64,000 nucleotides of DNA from Sphingomonas sp. PP-CE-3A-406. GTDB lineage: Bacteria > Pseudomonadota > Alphaproteobacteria > Sphingomonadales > Sphingomonadaceae. The notes beneath the pieces were generated by a model. It did not search any database, was not told where the DNA came from, and saw only the letters and a list, made by a program, of their open reading frames with translations. The DNA lies in assembly GCF_003688625.1 (NCBI RefSeq), contig NZ_RCWY01000001.1:186001-250000 (forward strand), written 5' to 3'. Every line of letters starts with the position of its first letter. Position 1 is the first letter of the stretch. The position numbers and the translations under genes were made by a program. This document shows positions 37,794 through 46,957 of the stretch, piece by piece.

Positions 37794-38939
37794 ATGAGCC
37801 TTCCCCTCAGCCAGATCGCGCGCATCGGCGCGTACACCGTAAAGCAGCACATCAAGGGCGGCAAATATCCGCTCGTCCTGATGCTCGAGCCGCTACTTCG
37901 CTGTAACCTGGCGTGTGCCGGGTGTGGCAAGATCGACTATCCCGACGCGATCCTCAACCAGCGGCTGAGCTATGACGAGTGCATGGCGGCGATCGACGAT
38001 TGCGGCGCGCCGGCAGTTTCGATTGCCGGCGGCGAGCCATTGCTGCACCGCGACATGCCGAAGATCGTCAAGGGGTACATTGAGCGCAAGAAGTTCGTCA
38101 TCCTGTGCACCAACGCGCTGCTGATGAAGAAGAAGATCGACGATTATACGCCGTCGCCGTTCTTCACCTGGTCGATCCATCTCGATGGCGACCAGGCCGC
38201 CCACGACAAGTCTGTCTGCCAGGACGGCGTGTACGACGTCGCCAAGGATGCGATCGCACTGGCGAAGGCAAAGGGCTTCCGCGTCCAGGTCAACTGCACC
38301 GTGTTCGACGGCGCCGATCCGGCACGCACCGCGGCGTTCTTCGACGACATGGAAGCGAACGGTGTCGAGATCACGATTTCGCCGGGCTATGCCTATGAGC
38401 GCGCCCCCGACCAGGCGCATTTCCTCAACCGCGAGCGGACAAAGAACTTCTTCCGCGACGTGTTCTCGCGCGGCAATGGCGGCAAGGCATGGACCTTTAC
38501 CAACTCGCCGCTGTTCCTCGATTTCCTGGCTGGCAACCAGACCTATGAATGCACACCCTGGTCGATGCCGCTGCGCACGGTCTTTGGCTGGCAGAAGCCG
38601 TGCTACCTCGTCGGCGAAGGCTATGTGCCGACGTTCGCTGAGTTGATGGAAGGCACCGACTGGGACGAATACGGCGTCGGCAAATATGAGAAGTGCGCCG
38701 ACTGCATGGTCCATTGCGGCTTCGAAGGCACGGCGGCGACCGATGCGATCCGTCATCCGCTCAAGCTCATGAAGGTGGCGATGAAGGGCGTTCGGACCGA
38801 CGGACCGATGAAGCCCGATATCGACCTGTCGCACCAGCGTCCCGCTGCCGAGACCTATGCGTCACAGGTCGAGCGGGAACTTGCGCGGATCAAGGAAGCC
38901 GATCCCGTGGGTTTCAAGCGCGCGCAACGCGCCGCCTAA
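37794..38939 (+). CDS. hpnH: Adenosyl-hopene transferase HpnH (radical SAM)
   Basis: A 381-residue radical-SAM enzyme that adds the 5'-deoxyadenosyl group to hopene, starting the C35 side chain. The cluster motif is CNLACAGC (Cys37, Cys41, Cys44), followed by SIAGGEPLL for SAM binding. The C-terminal region has CADCMVHCGFEGTA, typical of HpnH, and a DUF3463-like tail. Length is normal. Its last 78 bp overlap the 3' end of hpnG on the opposite strand. Confidence 0.95.
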   Translation: MSLPLSQIARIGAYTVKQHIKGGKYPLVLMLEPLLRCNLACAGCGKIDYPDAILNQRLSYDECMAAIDDCGAPAVSIAGGEPLLHRDMPKIVKGYIERKKFVILCTNALLMKKKIDDYTPSPFFTWSIHLDGDQAAHDKSVCQDGVYDVAKDAIALAKAKGFRVQVNCTVFDGADPARTAAFFDDMEANGVEITISPGYAYERAPDQAHFLNRERTKNFFRDVFSRGNGGKAWTFTNSPLFLDFLAGNQTYECTPWSMPLRTVFGWQKPCYLVGEGYVPTFAELMEGTDWDEYGVGKYEKCADCMVHCGFEGTAATDAIRHPLKLMKVAMKGVRTDGPMKPDIDLSHQRPAAETYASQVERELARIKEADPVGFKRAQRAA

Positions 38940-39515
38940 CGCGCGGAACGCCCGCTCCGCGTCGATTCCGGTGCGGATCAGCGCGGGGAGTTGGGCAGGG
39001 TGCCGGGCGAGTGATTTGAGCACCGCGCCTAGTGCCATCCCGCCGTCCGGCCGCATGCCGACGAGCGCGGCGGGCGGCAGGGTCCGCCGCGCATCGTCGG
39101 ACACCACGCGGATTGCCGCGAACGGCAGGCCTTGGTGCAGCGCTACGCGCGCGGCGACATGCGACTCCATGTCGACGGCCAGCGCACCGGTGGCGACATG
39201 GAGGCTGTGTTTGTCGTTGCGTGTAGCTGCCGGACTGTTCTGTCCGACGATCGCGCCGGTACGAGCGTAGGGAAGGGCGGCTCGTAGCCACGCGTTCAGA
39301 CCCGCAGCGTGGGCATCGATCACCACGTCGCCGACGTCGAGATCGGCCGCCAACGCCCCGCAGAGCCCGATCGACAGGATTGCGCTGGCCTCGCCACAGC
39401 GCCGTTCCAGCGCTGCCCCCAGCCGCTCGGCATCGCCGCCGCCGACCACCGGGACCAGCCCCGCCTTTGCGATCAGTCTCGCCTCGCGCTGCAGGCCGCA
39501 CGCGGCAAGGATCAC
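38862..39515 (-). CDS. hpnG: HpnG, adenosylhopane nucleosidase/phosphorylase
   Basis: A 217-residue protein of the nucleoside-phosphorylase-like family. It opens VILAACGLQREARLI and has LSIGLCGALAADLDVGDVVI, GALAVDMESHVAARVA and FAAIRVVSDDA, all typical of the purine-nucleosidase fold. In hopanoid clusters HpnG removes adenine from adenosylhopane to give ribosylhopane. The GTG start at 39515 overlaps the stop of the cyclase gene. Its tail overlaps hpnH by 78 bp in antisense. It is the last gene of the hpnABCDEFG operon. Confidence 0.88.
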   Translation of the reverse strand: MILAACGLQREARLIAKAGLVPVVGGGDAERLGAALERRCGEASAILSIGLCGALAADLDVGDVVIDAHAAGLNAWLRAALPYARTGAIVGQNSPAATRNDKHSLHVATGALAVDMESHVAARVALHQGLPFAAIRVVSDDARRTLPPAALVGMRPDGGMALGAVLKSLARHPAQLPALIRTGIDAERAFRALGGALRALETHGIGFLDPRKFPLDL

Positions 39516-41449
39516 ATTCCGTACCCGACGGCGCGCGTGTTGGAGCGCTTGAGATTGCGATACCGCGCCATCGCCCAGAGCGGGAAATACTTCGGATAGC
39601 CGTGGTATCGCAGGTAGAATACGCGGGGAAATCCGCCCCCGGTATAATGTTCCTGGCCCCACAGACCCTCGGCATTCTGATGCGCCGAGAGCCAGTTGAT
39701 CCCCCGCTCGACCGCATCGCCGTCGACGCTACCTACTGCCATCAGCCCAAGCAGCGCCCAGGCGGTCTGCGATGCGGTCGACGGCGAGGGCGTGTAGCCC
39801 GCATAATCCAGCGCATAGCTGTCGCAATCCTCGCCCCAGCCGCCATCGGCATTCTGAATGCGCTCGAGCCAGTCGACCGCCTTGGCGACCATCTGGTGTT
39901 CGGGTCCAAACCCTGCCGCGTTCAGCGCGCACAGCACCGACCAGGTGCCGTAGATGTAGTTGACGCCCCAGCGTCCGAACCAGCTGCCGTCCGCCATCTG
40001 CTCGCGCTCCAGATAGGCGAGCGCGCTAGCCATGCGGGGCCCGTCGCGTTCGCCGAGTTGCGCGAGCATCGACACGACGCGCGCGCTGACGTCCGCAGTC
40101 GGTGGGTCGAGCAATGCGCCATGATCGGAGAAGGGCAGGTTGTTCAGATAGTCGTAGCTGTTGTCCGCATCGAACGCACCCCAGCCGCCGTTGCGGCTTT
40201 GCAGCCCGACGGTCCATTCGACGCCGCGTTCGATCGCGGTAGCGTACGCTGCCCCGGCCTGCGCGCGATCCATCGCCATAACGACCACGGCGGTGTCGTC
40301 GAGATCGGGATAATGATCGTTGTTGTACTGGAACGCCCAGCCGCCGGGCCGCACATCGGGCTTCTCGTCCGCCCAGTCGCCCTTCACGTCCAGCACCTGC
40401 CGCGGCTTCAACCAGGCAAGCGCCTTTGCGGCCAGGTCGTCGCAGCCCGCTTCCATCATCGCGTGTGCCGCGAGCGCGGTGTCCCACACCGGCGAGACGC
40501 AGGGCTGGCAATATGCCTCGTCATCGCCGACGATGAGCAAATTCTCGATCGACTGCCGCGCGATCGCCCGCGCCGGATGATCCGCCGCATAGCCGAGTGC
40601 GTCGAACATCATCACGCTGTTCGCCATCGCCGGATAGATCGCGCCAAGCCCGTCCTCGCCGTTCAACCGCTCGGTGACGAACGCGACGCACGCCTCGATC
40701 GCACGCCGGCGCATCCGCTTGGGCCAGAGCCGGTCGCCGCCCTTCAGCACCCGGTCGAGCGCGTTGAACCCGACCGTCCACAGCCACTTCGTATCCGCAG
40801 CCTTCGACCCGGGCCGAACCGCGGCGCCGGTGTAAAGTTCGTCGATCTTCATTCCCAGCGGATTGCGGGCGACCGGCTTCAGGGCGGCCAGCACGAGCAA
40901 CGGCACGACGACGGTGCGTGCCCAGTACGACATCTTGGACAAGTGGACCGGGAACCATCGTGGCGTCAGGATCAGTTCGGGTGGCATCGTCGGCACGGTC
41001 CCCCACGGCCCCGCGGCGAACAGCGCAAGCTGGATCCGCGTGAAGACGTTGCTCGCCGCCGCACCGCCCGCAGCCAGGATCGCGGTCCGCGCGCGTGCCA
41101 TATGAGGCGCATCGGCCGCGTCGCCGATCATTTTCAACGCATAATAGGCCTTCACGCTTGCGCTGACATCGAACGCGCTTTCGTGGAACAGGCCCCAGCC
41201 ACCATGCGCCTCGGACTGGATGCGGCGGAGGTAGCGTCCGATGTTCGCTTCCAGATCCGCAGCGACGGGCTCGCCGAGATAATGCCGCAACAGGACGTAT
41301 TCGGCTGGGATCGTCGCGTCGGCCTCGAGTTCGAATACCCAGTGCCCGTCGTCGCGCTGCTGCGCGGCCAATGCGGCGGTAGCGCGGTCGACCGCGACTT
41401 CGACCGCGGCAAGCGAAGGGGGGGCGTGCCTAGGATCGTTATCAGGCAT
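39512..41449 (-). CDS. shc: Squalene-hopene cyclase (HpnF)
   Basis: A 645-residue membrane-associated cyclase that folds squalene into hopene and diplopterol. The catalytic DxDD is DLDD (382-385, in DHYPDLDDTAVVV). Repeated QW motifs are visible, such as QRDDGHWVFELEAD near 31, AHGGWGLF near 81 and QNADGGWGEDC near the C-terminus. Length is normal. The start ATG at 41449 overlaps the hpnE stop by 8 bp, and its stop overlaps the hpnG start. Confidence 0.96.
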   Translation of the reverse strand: MPDNDPRHAPPSLAAVEVAVDRATAALAAQQRDDGHWVFELEADATIPAEYVLLRHYLGEPVAADLEANIGRYLRRIQSEAHGGWGLFHESAFDVSASVKAYYALKMIGDAADAPHMARARTAILAAGGAAASNVFTRIQLALFAAGPWGTVPTMPPELILTPRWFPVHLSKMSYWARTVVVPLLVLAALKPVARNPLGMKIDELYTGAAVRPGSKAADTKWLWTVGFNALDRVLKGGDRLWPKRMRRRAIEACVAFVTERLNGEDGLGAIYPAMANSVMMFDALGYAADHPARAIARQSIENLLIVGDDEAYCQPCVSPVWDTALAAHAMMEAGCDDLAAKALAWLKPRQVLDVKGDWADEKPDVRPGGWAFQYNNDHYPDLDDTAVVVMAMDRAQAGAAYATAIERGVEWTVGLQSRNGGWGAFDADNSYDYLNNLPFSDHGALLDPPTADVSARVVSMLAQLGERDGPRMASALAYLEREQMADGSWFGRWGVNYIYGTWSVLCALNAAGFGPEHQMVAKAVDWLERIQNADGGWGEDCDSYALDYAGYTPSPSTASQTAWALLGLMAVGSVDGDAVERGINWLSAHQNAEGLWGQEHYTGGGFPRVFYLRYHGYPKYFPLWAMARYRNLKRSNTRAVGYGM

Positions 41450-42692
41450 GATCGCCCCTTACCAAATGGGCGGCGGTTTCGCCCGAGCGCAGCGCCCCCT
41501 CGATCGTCGAGGGCAGGCCGGTATCGGTCCAGTCGCCTGCAAGGAACAGGTTGCGCCAGCGGGTACGCGCAGGCGGGCGTTTGGCATTCTGCTCGGGCGT
41601 GGCGGCGAAGGTTGCCCGCTTCTCCTTGACGATCTGCCAGCGCGGCATCGGCGCGTCGATCTTGAGCGCGGCGCAGATATCCGCCCAGAACGCCTGTGCT
41701 AGCGTCTCGCGGTCGCGGTCGACGAGATGATCAGCGGCGCTCACGGTCACCGAAAGTCGATCGTGAAACGCGAAAACCCATTCCGCCGTCCCGCCGAGCA
41801 GTCCCAGCATCGCGGGCGCGCCGGTTGGGGCTGGAAACGCGAAATGCCCGTTGACGATCGCGCGGTGTTCGTCGGGCGCCTCGAGACCGGGAATCAGCGC
41901 GGTTGCGGTCCAGGCGGGCACGGCGAGGATCACCGCCTCGTCGTCTGCGATCTGCTCCGGTCCGTCGCCCCAGTCCAGGCTAGTCGCACGGTCGCCCTCG
42001 AAGCCGATCGCGCGAAGGCGGCGGCCGAGCGTTACCGGGCTTGCATGGCCCGCGAGCCACGCCAGCGCCGGATCGATGAACGCCCCGGAGAGGTTCGGCT
42101 CGGCGATGCACGGACGCATCGCCTTGCCACCTTTCGCGATCGTCTCGCGCAGGACCGCGCCTGCGAGCTTCGCTGAACTTTCGGCAGGTGCGGTGTTCAG
42201 CGCGGCGAGCAACACGGGTTCGAGCAACCGGGCCCACACCGGACCATCGGTTGCGATCCGCGCGTCGATCCGCTCCTCCCGATCGCCGAGCAGACGGGCT
42301 AGCGGCAGATAGTCGCGCGCACGGCTGCCCGGCACGCGACGGCGTTTCGCCATCACCCACCAGGGCACCGGACCATCGTTGATCCGCACCGTCCAGCGTT
42401 CGTCCGTCGCAAGATCGCAAAATGCGAAATCGGCATGGTCCGGCCCGGCGAGTGGGGTCGTCGCGCCGATCGTCGCCCGGAAGCGGGTGACCGCAGTATT
42501 GCCCGACAGGACCAGATGATTGCCGTTGTCGATCGTCAGCCCGAGCTGCGGATCATGATACGACCGGCAGCGTCCGCCCGCCTGCGCTGCGCCATCGACC
42601 ACCCGGACGGCCAGCCCCGCCTCGTGCGCAGCGACTGCGGCGGCAAGCCCGGCCAGCCCCGCTCCGGCAATCGTCACGCGGGAAAAACTCAC
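41442..42692 (-). CDS. hpnE: Hydroxysqualene dehydroxylase HpnE
   Basis: A 416-residue flavoprotein of the amine-oxidase/phytoene-desaturase-like family. The FAD-binding GAGLAGLAAAVAAHEAG is at the N-terminus and the C-terminal FAD motif is LFLAGDWTDTGLPSTIEGAL. In the HpnCDE route it reduces hydroxysqualene to squalene. The GTG start at 42692 overlaps the hpnD stop. The frame is open further upstream but that part is a shadow of hpnD. Confidence 0.93.
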   Translation of the reverse strand: MSFSRVTIAGAGLAGLAAAVAAHEAGLAVRVVDGAAQAGGRCRSYHDPQLGLTIDNGNHLVLSGNTAVTRFRATIGATTPLAGPDHADFAFCDLATDERWTVRINDGPVPWWVMAKRRRVPGSRARDYLPLARLLGDREERIDARIATDGPVWARLLEPVLLAALNTAPAESSAKLAGAVLRETIAKGGKAMRPCIAEPNLSGAFIDPALAWLAGHASPVTLGRRLRAIGFEGDRATSLDWGDGPEQIADDEAVILAVPAWTATALIPGLEAPDEHRAIVNGHFAFPAPTGAPAMLGLLGGTAEWVFAFHDRLSVTVSAADHLVDRDRETLAQAFWADICAALKIDAPMPRWQIVKEKRATFAATPEQNAKRPPARTRWRNLFLAGDWTDTGLPSTIEGALRSGETAAHLVRGDHA

Positions 42693-43528
42693 CGGGTCAG
42701 GCTCAGGCGCAGTATCGTCCAGAGCAGTGCCAGCTTCGATACGCGGACGCGGGTGCGCGGCGGCGCCCAGCCGACAACCTCCATCCGCGACAGCACCTTG
42801 GCATAGGCCGCCGCCATCAACCGCGGCGCGATCAGGTGTCCGCGCGGGCGCTTCGCCAGGATCGCGTTTGCCTGCGCATAATGGCCATGCGCCTCGGTCG
42901 CGAGTGCGCGCGCAACGGCATCGATGCGCGGATCGGCTATGACCTCGGCCGGTACTGTGATCGGGATGCCCGCACCGCTGAGCAGTTCGAACGGCAGGTA
43001 GACCCGGCCGATCGCGGCATCCTCGTCGATGTCGCGCAGGATATTGGTCAGTTGCAGCGCACGGCCAAGATGGAAGGCGAGCGCGATACCGGGCGCCGGG
43101 TCCATCCCGAAGATCCGCACCGACAGCCGTCCGACCGCCGAGGCGACGCGGTCGCAATACAGGTCGAGCGTCGCGGCGGGGGGCCAGCGGATGTCACCTG
43201 CGACGTCCATCCCCATACCATCGATAACCGCGTGCAAATCGGCGCGGTCGAGATCGAAGCGACGGACGGCCTCGGCGACGATGATCGCCTGTCCGGGGTC
43301 GCCACCAGCATAGAGCGCATCGATATCGGTCCGCCACTGGTCGAGCTGGGCGGCGCGCTCCGCTGGTATGCCCTGCTGATCGTCGGCGATGTCGTCGACG
43401 ATCCGGCAAAACGCGTAGATCGCATACATCGCCTCGCGCTCGGCCTTGGGCAGCACGCGCATGCCGGCATAGAAGGAACTGCCCGATACCTGGGCGCGCA
43501 GCGCAGCGGGTGTCGTATTGGGATTCAT
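42689..43528 (-). CDS. hpnD: Presqualene diphosphate synthase HpnD
   Basis: A 279-residue squalene/phytoene-synthase-family enzyme that condenses two farnesyl diphosphates to presqualene diphosphate. The two aspartate-rich motifs are FCRIVDDIADD near residue 45 and LTNILRDIDEDAAIGRVYLP near 165. SSFYAGMRVLPKAEREAMYAIY is the usual N-terminus. The ATG overlaps the hpnC stop as ATGA. Confidence 0.94.
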   Translation of the reverse strand: MNPNTTPAALRAQVSGSSFYAGMRVLPKAEREAMYAIYAFCRIVDDIADDQQGIPAERAAQLDQWRTDIDALYAGGDPGQAIIVAEAVRRFDLDRADLHAVIDGMGMDVAGDIRWPPAATLDLYCDRVASAVGRLSVRIFGMDPAPGIALAFHLGRALQLTNILRDIDEDAAIGRVYLPFELLSGAGIPITVPAEVIADPRIDAVARALATEAHGHYAQANAILAKRPRGHLIAPRLMAAAYAKVLSRMEVVGWAPPRTRVRVSKLALLWTILRLSLTR

Positions 43529-44385
43529 CGCGGACGTCCCCGTACAAGGCTGCCAAGCGCAGCACCCGCAGCGAGCCACGCCGCCTCCAGCTTGCCGTGA
43601 TGGACGCGCTCGCTCAGCGGGTCGCGCGTCAGCAGGCGTTCGGTCAGGCTCTCGGCAAGCTTCTGGATGATCGCCACCTCGGCGGCAAGCCGGCGGTCGC
43701 GGATCATCGCGGAGAAACCGGCGCTCGTCGCAAGCAGGCCGCGCGTGCGTTCGGCGAGCGTGACGATCGTGGCCCTGAGCGCGGGCGATGCGGCCTCTGC
43801 TCCGAGATCCTCGACCCGCGCGCCGTGTGCGGCCAGCATCTCCGTGGGAATATACACGCGGTCGATCGCGCGGTAATCCTTCCCGCAATCCTGGAGATGG
43901 TTGATGATCTGCAACGCCGCGCACAGCGCATCCGACGCCGCCCAGGTCGCGCGATCCTCGCCGTGGACGTCGAGCACATAACGTCCCACCGGCATCGCCG
44001 AGAGCCGGCAATAGGCGATCAGCGAGTCCCAGTCGGCATAGCGGCGCACCGTGACGTCGTGTTCGAACGCGTCGAGCAGGTCGTTGGCATGGCGCGCGTC
44101 CAAACCCCGTTCGGCCATCACCCGGTGCAGCGTCAACGCCTGCGGTTCGTCGCCTCGGCCGGTCACGCCCAGCCGCATGGCGTGCAGTCGGGCTAGCTTG
44201 TCGGGGGCGGGTGCGGTCGGATGGTCGGCGATGTCGTCGGCGGCGCGCGCGAAGCGATAGAACGCCATGATCGGCGCGCGGTGCTCCCGCTTCAGGATCG
44301 CCGAGGCGACCGGGAAGTTCTCGCCCGTGTGATCCTTGCCGGACGCGAGGTCGGCGGTCTGCTGATCCGATGCCGTTGCCATCAT
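43525..44385 (-). CDS. hpnC: Hydroxysqualene synthase HpnC
   Basis: A 286-residue squalene/phytoene-synthase-family protein. GENFPVASAILKREHRAPIMAFYRFARAADDIAD is the characteristic HpnC N-terminus. Its second motif reads INHLQDCGKDYRAIDRVYIP, less acidic than in HpnD, as expected. HpnC converts presqualene diphosphate to hydroxysqualene. I start at the first of two adjacent ATGs (44385), because it overlaps the hpnB stop. Confidence 0.93.
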   Translation of the reverse strand: MMATASDQQTADLASGKDHTGENFPVASAILKREHRAPIMAFYRFARAADDIADHPTAPAPDKLARLHAMRLGVTGRGDEPQALTLHRVMAERGLDARHANDLLDAFEHDVTVRRYADWDSLIAYCRLSAMPVGRYVLDVHGEDRATWAASDALCAALQIINHLQDCGKDYRAIDRVYIPTEMLAAHGARVEDLGAEAASPALRATIVTLAERTRGLLATSAGFSAMIRDRRLAAEVAIIQKLAESLTERLLTRDPLSERVHHGKLEAAWLAAGAALGSLVRGRPR

Positions 44386-45509
44386 TGCCGCGCAGCCTGC
44401 GCGCGCCCTTTCCACATGCCGCCACGGCCTCGCCCGTGCTGCCAGGCGGATAGCAAGGTGCAGCCCGTGTAGAAAGCCGCAATGAGCGGAAGGCACGGCG
44501 ACCATAACGGCGAGCGGTGGTAGAAGCGCAGCATCGGCAGGAACGACAGCGTCATCAGCAGCCATGCCGCTATCCCGAGCGCGCGGGCAGGCCCGTCGGC
44601 GAACAGCGTGAGCATCGGCGGGGCGGCATACACGAGCGCGAGGCCGATCACCGCGCCCATCAGCTTGAGCGGCGAATAGTCGAGCTGTGCGTAGGCGGAC
44701 CGCGAGATCATCGCCGCGATCGGGCGGATGCCGTCATACGGGCGTATGCTGCGCGACCGCTCGGTCAGCCCCAGCCAGACCGGCCCCTGCGTCTTCATCA
44801 GCGCACCGAACGCGCAATCGTCGATCAGCGCACCACGGATCGCGCCGATCCCGTCCACTGCGGCCAGAGCCTCACGGCGCACCAGCATACAGCCGCCCGC
44901 TGCGGCACCCGGTCCCCGGCCGCTCACGCGCGAAAACGGGTAGAGCATCTGGAAGAAGTACACGAATGCGGGGATCAATGCGTGTTCCGCCCAATGCGTG
45001 CAGCGCAGCTTCGCCATCAGCGAGACCAGCGCCAGATCACGGTGCTCGGCGCGGGCAACCAGCGACCGCAGCGTATCGGGGGCATGTGCGATATCCGCGT
45101 CGGTCAGCCAGAGATAGCGCGGTGATCCGGCGCTCGCGATCCCCTGCGATACCGCCCAGAGCTTGCCGGTCCAGTCGGTGGGCAAGGGTGTGCCCCGCAC
45201 GATGGTCAGGCGGTCGCCACCGGAGTCACGCGCGATGTCCGCCGTTCCGTCGCTGCTGCCGTCGTCGACCAGCACGATGCGGAAATCGCCGGGATAGTCC
45301 TGGGCGGCCAGGCTGCCGATCGCGCGCGCGATGACGTCGGCCTCGTCGCGCGCGGGCACGACCGCGACGACGTCGGGCCAGGACGTCACACTGGGCGCGG
45401 GGGCAGGGGGTACGTCGCGCGTGTCGCGTTCACGGGCCAGCCAGAAGCCGCCATTGCCCAGCACCAGATACAGCCAGATCGCGACCGTCGATACGGCGAT
45501 GCCGATCAC
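44382..45509 (-). CDS. hpnB: Hopanoid-cluster glycosyltransferase HpnB
   Basis: A 375-residue family-2 glycosyltransferase with an N-terminal membrane anchor. The GT-A core has VVAVVPARDEADVIARAI, IVLVDDGSSDGTADIA, LWLTDADIAHAP (metal-binding DxD) and the later ALIDDCAFG. Three C-terminal hydrophobic segments follow. Its sugar acceptor in hopanoid pathways is not firmly known. The GTG start at 45509 overlaps the hpnA stop. Confidence 0.9.
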   Translation of the reverse strand: MIGIAVSTVAIWLYLVLGNGGFWLARERDTRDVPPAPAPSVTSWPDVVAVVPARDEADVIARAIGSLAAQDYPGDFRIVLVDDGSSDGTADIARDSGGDRLTIVRGTPLPTDWTGKLWAVSQGIASAGSPRYLWLTDADIAHAPDTLRSLVARAEHRDLALVSLMAKLRCTHWAEHALIPAFVYFFQMLYPFSRVSGRGPGAAAGGCMLVRREALAAVDGIGAIRGALIDDCAFGALMKTQGPVWLGLTERSRSIRPYDGIRPIAAMISRSAYAQLDYSPLKLMGAVIGLALVYAAPPMLTLFADGPARALGIAAWLLMTLSFLPMLRFYHRSPLWSPCLPLIAAFYTGCTLLSAWQHGRGRGGMWKGRAQAARQ

Positions 45510-46507
45510 CCGATCATGCCCACCTGTCGGAACCACGCAATCGCATCGCCCAGCGCCTGCTCATGCGGCCGCGCGTGGTAGCCAAGTTCGCGCGTCGCCT
45601 TGGCGGAACTGTAGAACATCGTGTGCTTGGCCATCCGCAATCCGTCGAGCGTCAGGAACGGGTCCTTGCCGGTGACCGCGGCCAGTCGTTCGTTGAGCCA
45701 CGCCAGCGGGAACAGCGGGGCGCGCGGCAGGCGGACCGTCGGCGCACGACGACCGACCATCGTCGCGATCGCCTTGAGCATGTCCGCCAGCGCGACGTCC
45801 TGTCCGCCGAGCACATAGCGCTCGCCGATACGGCCCCGATCGAGCGCCAGCAGATGACCGCGCGCGACATCGTCGACATGGACGAGGTTGAGGCCGCTGT
45901 CGACGAACGCGGGCATCTTGCCGTTCGCCGCTTCGACGATGATCCGCCCGGTCGGCGTGGGGCGCACATCGCGCGGGCCGATCGGCGTCGAGGGATTGAC
46001 GATCACCGCGGGCAGGCCCTGCTCGCGGACCATCGCCTCGACCAACCGTTCGGCGACCACCTTGCTGCGCTTGTACGCGCCGACGACGGTCTGTTCGGTG
46101 GCGGGGCGGGTTTCGTCGGCGGCCCCCATAGGGTCGGGGAGCAGTGTCGCGACGCTGCTGGTATAGACGATGCGCTCTACCCCGGCTGCCAGCGCGGCCG
46201 TCATGACGTTAAGTGTGCTGGTGCGGTTGTTGCGGACGATCTCTTCAGGATCGCGGGCCCAGATCCGGTAGTCGGCCGCGGTATGGATGACGTGACGGAC
46301 TCCCGCCATCGCCGCCGTCACGGCAGCCGCATCGCGCAGATCCGCTTCGACGATGCCGCCGGGGAAATCGACAAGATTGGTCCGCGTGCTGGATGGTCGG
46401 ACCAGCCCCCGAACCGGCATGCCATGCGCCGCTGCCGCCCGGGCGATCGCGGATCCCACGAAACCGGCGACGCCGGTGATCAGGAGCGTCTCACTGGATC
46501 TGGTCAC
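45506..46507 (-). CDS. hpnA: Hopanoid-associated sugar epimerase HpnA
   Basis: A 333-residue NAD-dependent epimerase/dehydratase of the extended SDR family. LLITGVAGFVGSAIARA is the nucleotide-binding motif, YTSSVATL carries the catalytic Ser, and AYKRSKVVAE supplies the Tyr-x3-Lys pair. HpnA is the usual first gene of hopanoid operons. The GTG start at 46507 has a weak ribosome-binding site. The promoter for the whole seven-gene operon should lie in 46508-46957. Confidence 0.92.
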   Translation of the reverse strand: MTRSSETLLITGVAGFVGSAIARAAAAHGMPVRGLVRPSSTRTNLVDFPGGIVEADLRDAAAVTAAMAGVRHVIHTAADYRIWARDPEEIVRNNRTSTLNVMTAALAAGVERIVYTSSVATLLPDPMGAADETRPATEQTVVGAYKRSKVVAERLVEAMVREQGLPAVIVNPSTPIGPRDVRPTPTGRIIVEAANGKMPAFVDSGLNLVHVDDVARGHLLALDRGRIGERYVLGGQDVALADMLKAIATMVGRRAPTVRLPRAPLFPLAWLNERLAAVTGKDPFLTLDGLRMAKHTMFYSSAKATRELGYHARPHEQALGDAIAWFRQVGMIG

Positions 46508-46957
46508 GGCATCGAACTTTCACCGAACATAGTTGTCCGAATGCCTTACGGCCATCGTCGCGCCGCGCAATCCCGACTTCCGCATCCGAGGATCGCTTCC
46601 GTCGCGATACCGGTCCATGCCGCCCCTTTTTCCAATTGCGCCGCTGGTTCGACCGGCGTGACGTATCCGGGCGAAGGAAATAGCGTTGCCACGGTCTGCC
46701 CGAGGGTCGGGAGTCATACCCGCCTGGCACCGCTCACCCTATCCACGGTCTCCATCATCTCGTGCGACGATCGCAGCGGCTTGGCTCAGCGCCGCTTGCC
46801 CAAAAAGCCGCCAATGCGTAGGCACATCTGCCCGGTTTCGCGATGAACGACACTCGACGCGTCGTTGTGTGCATTTCGCCGGCGGGCAACACGATGTGTT
46901 CAGGTTTTTCGGTTTAGCAGGAGCAGGCTGCCGAAGAGCTATACGCAAGGACGATCG
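46508..46957. other. 450-bp intergenic region upstream of hpnA
   Basis: This stretch separates divergent hpnA (minus) and the serine hydrolase (plus). The frames that cross it lack any family pattern or ribosome-binding site. It should hold the hpn operon promoter, but I see no convincing operator, hairpin or RNA gene. Confidence 0.5.

Noticed and set aside
39380..41629. Plus-strand open frame of 749 codons opposite squalene-hopene cyclase
   Set aside because: The minus strand encodes the cyclase with DxDD and QW motifs; this frame has no recognisable pattern.
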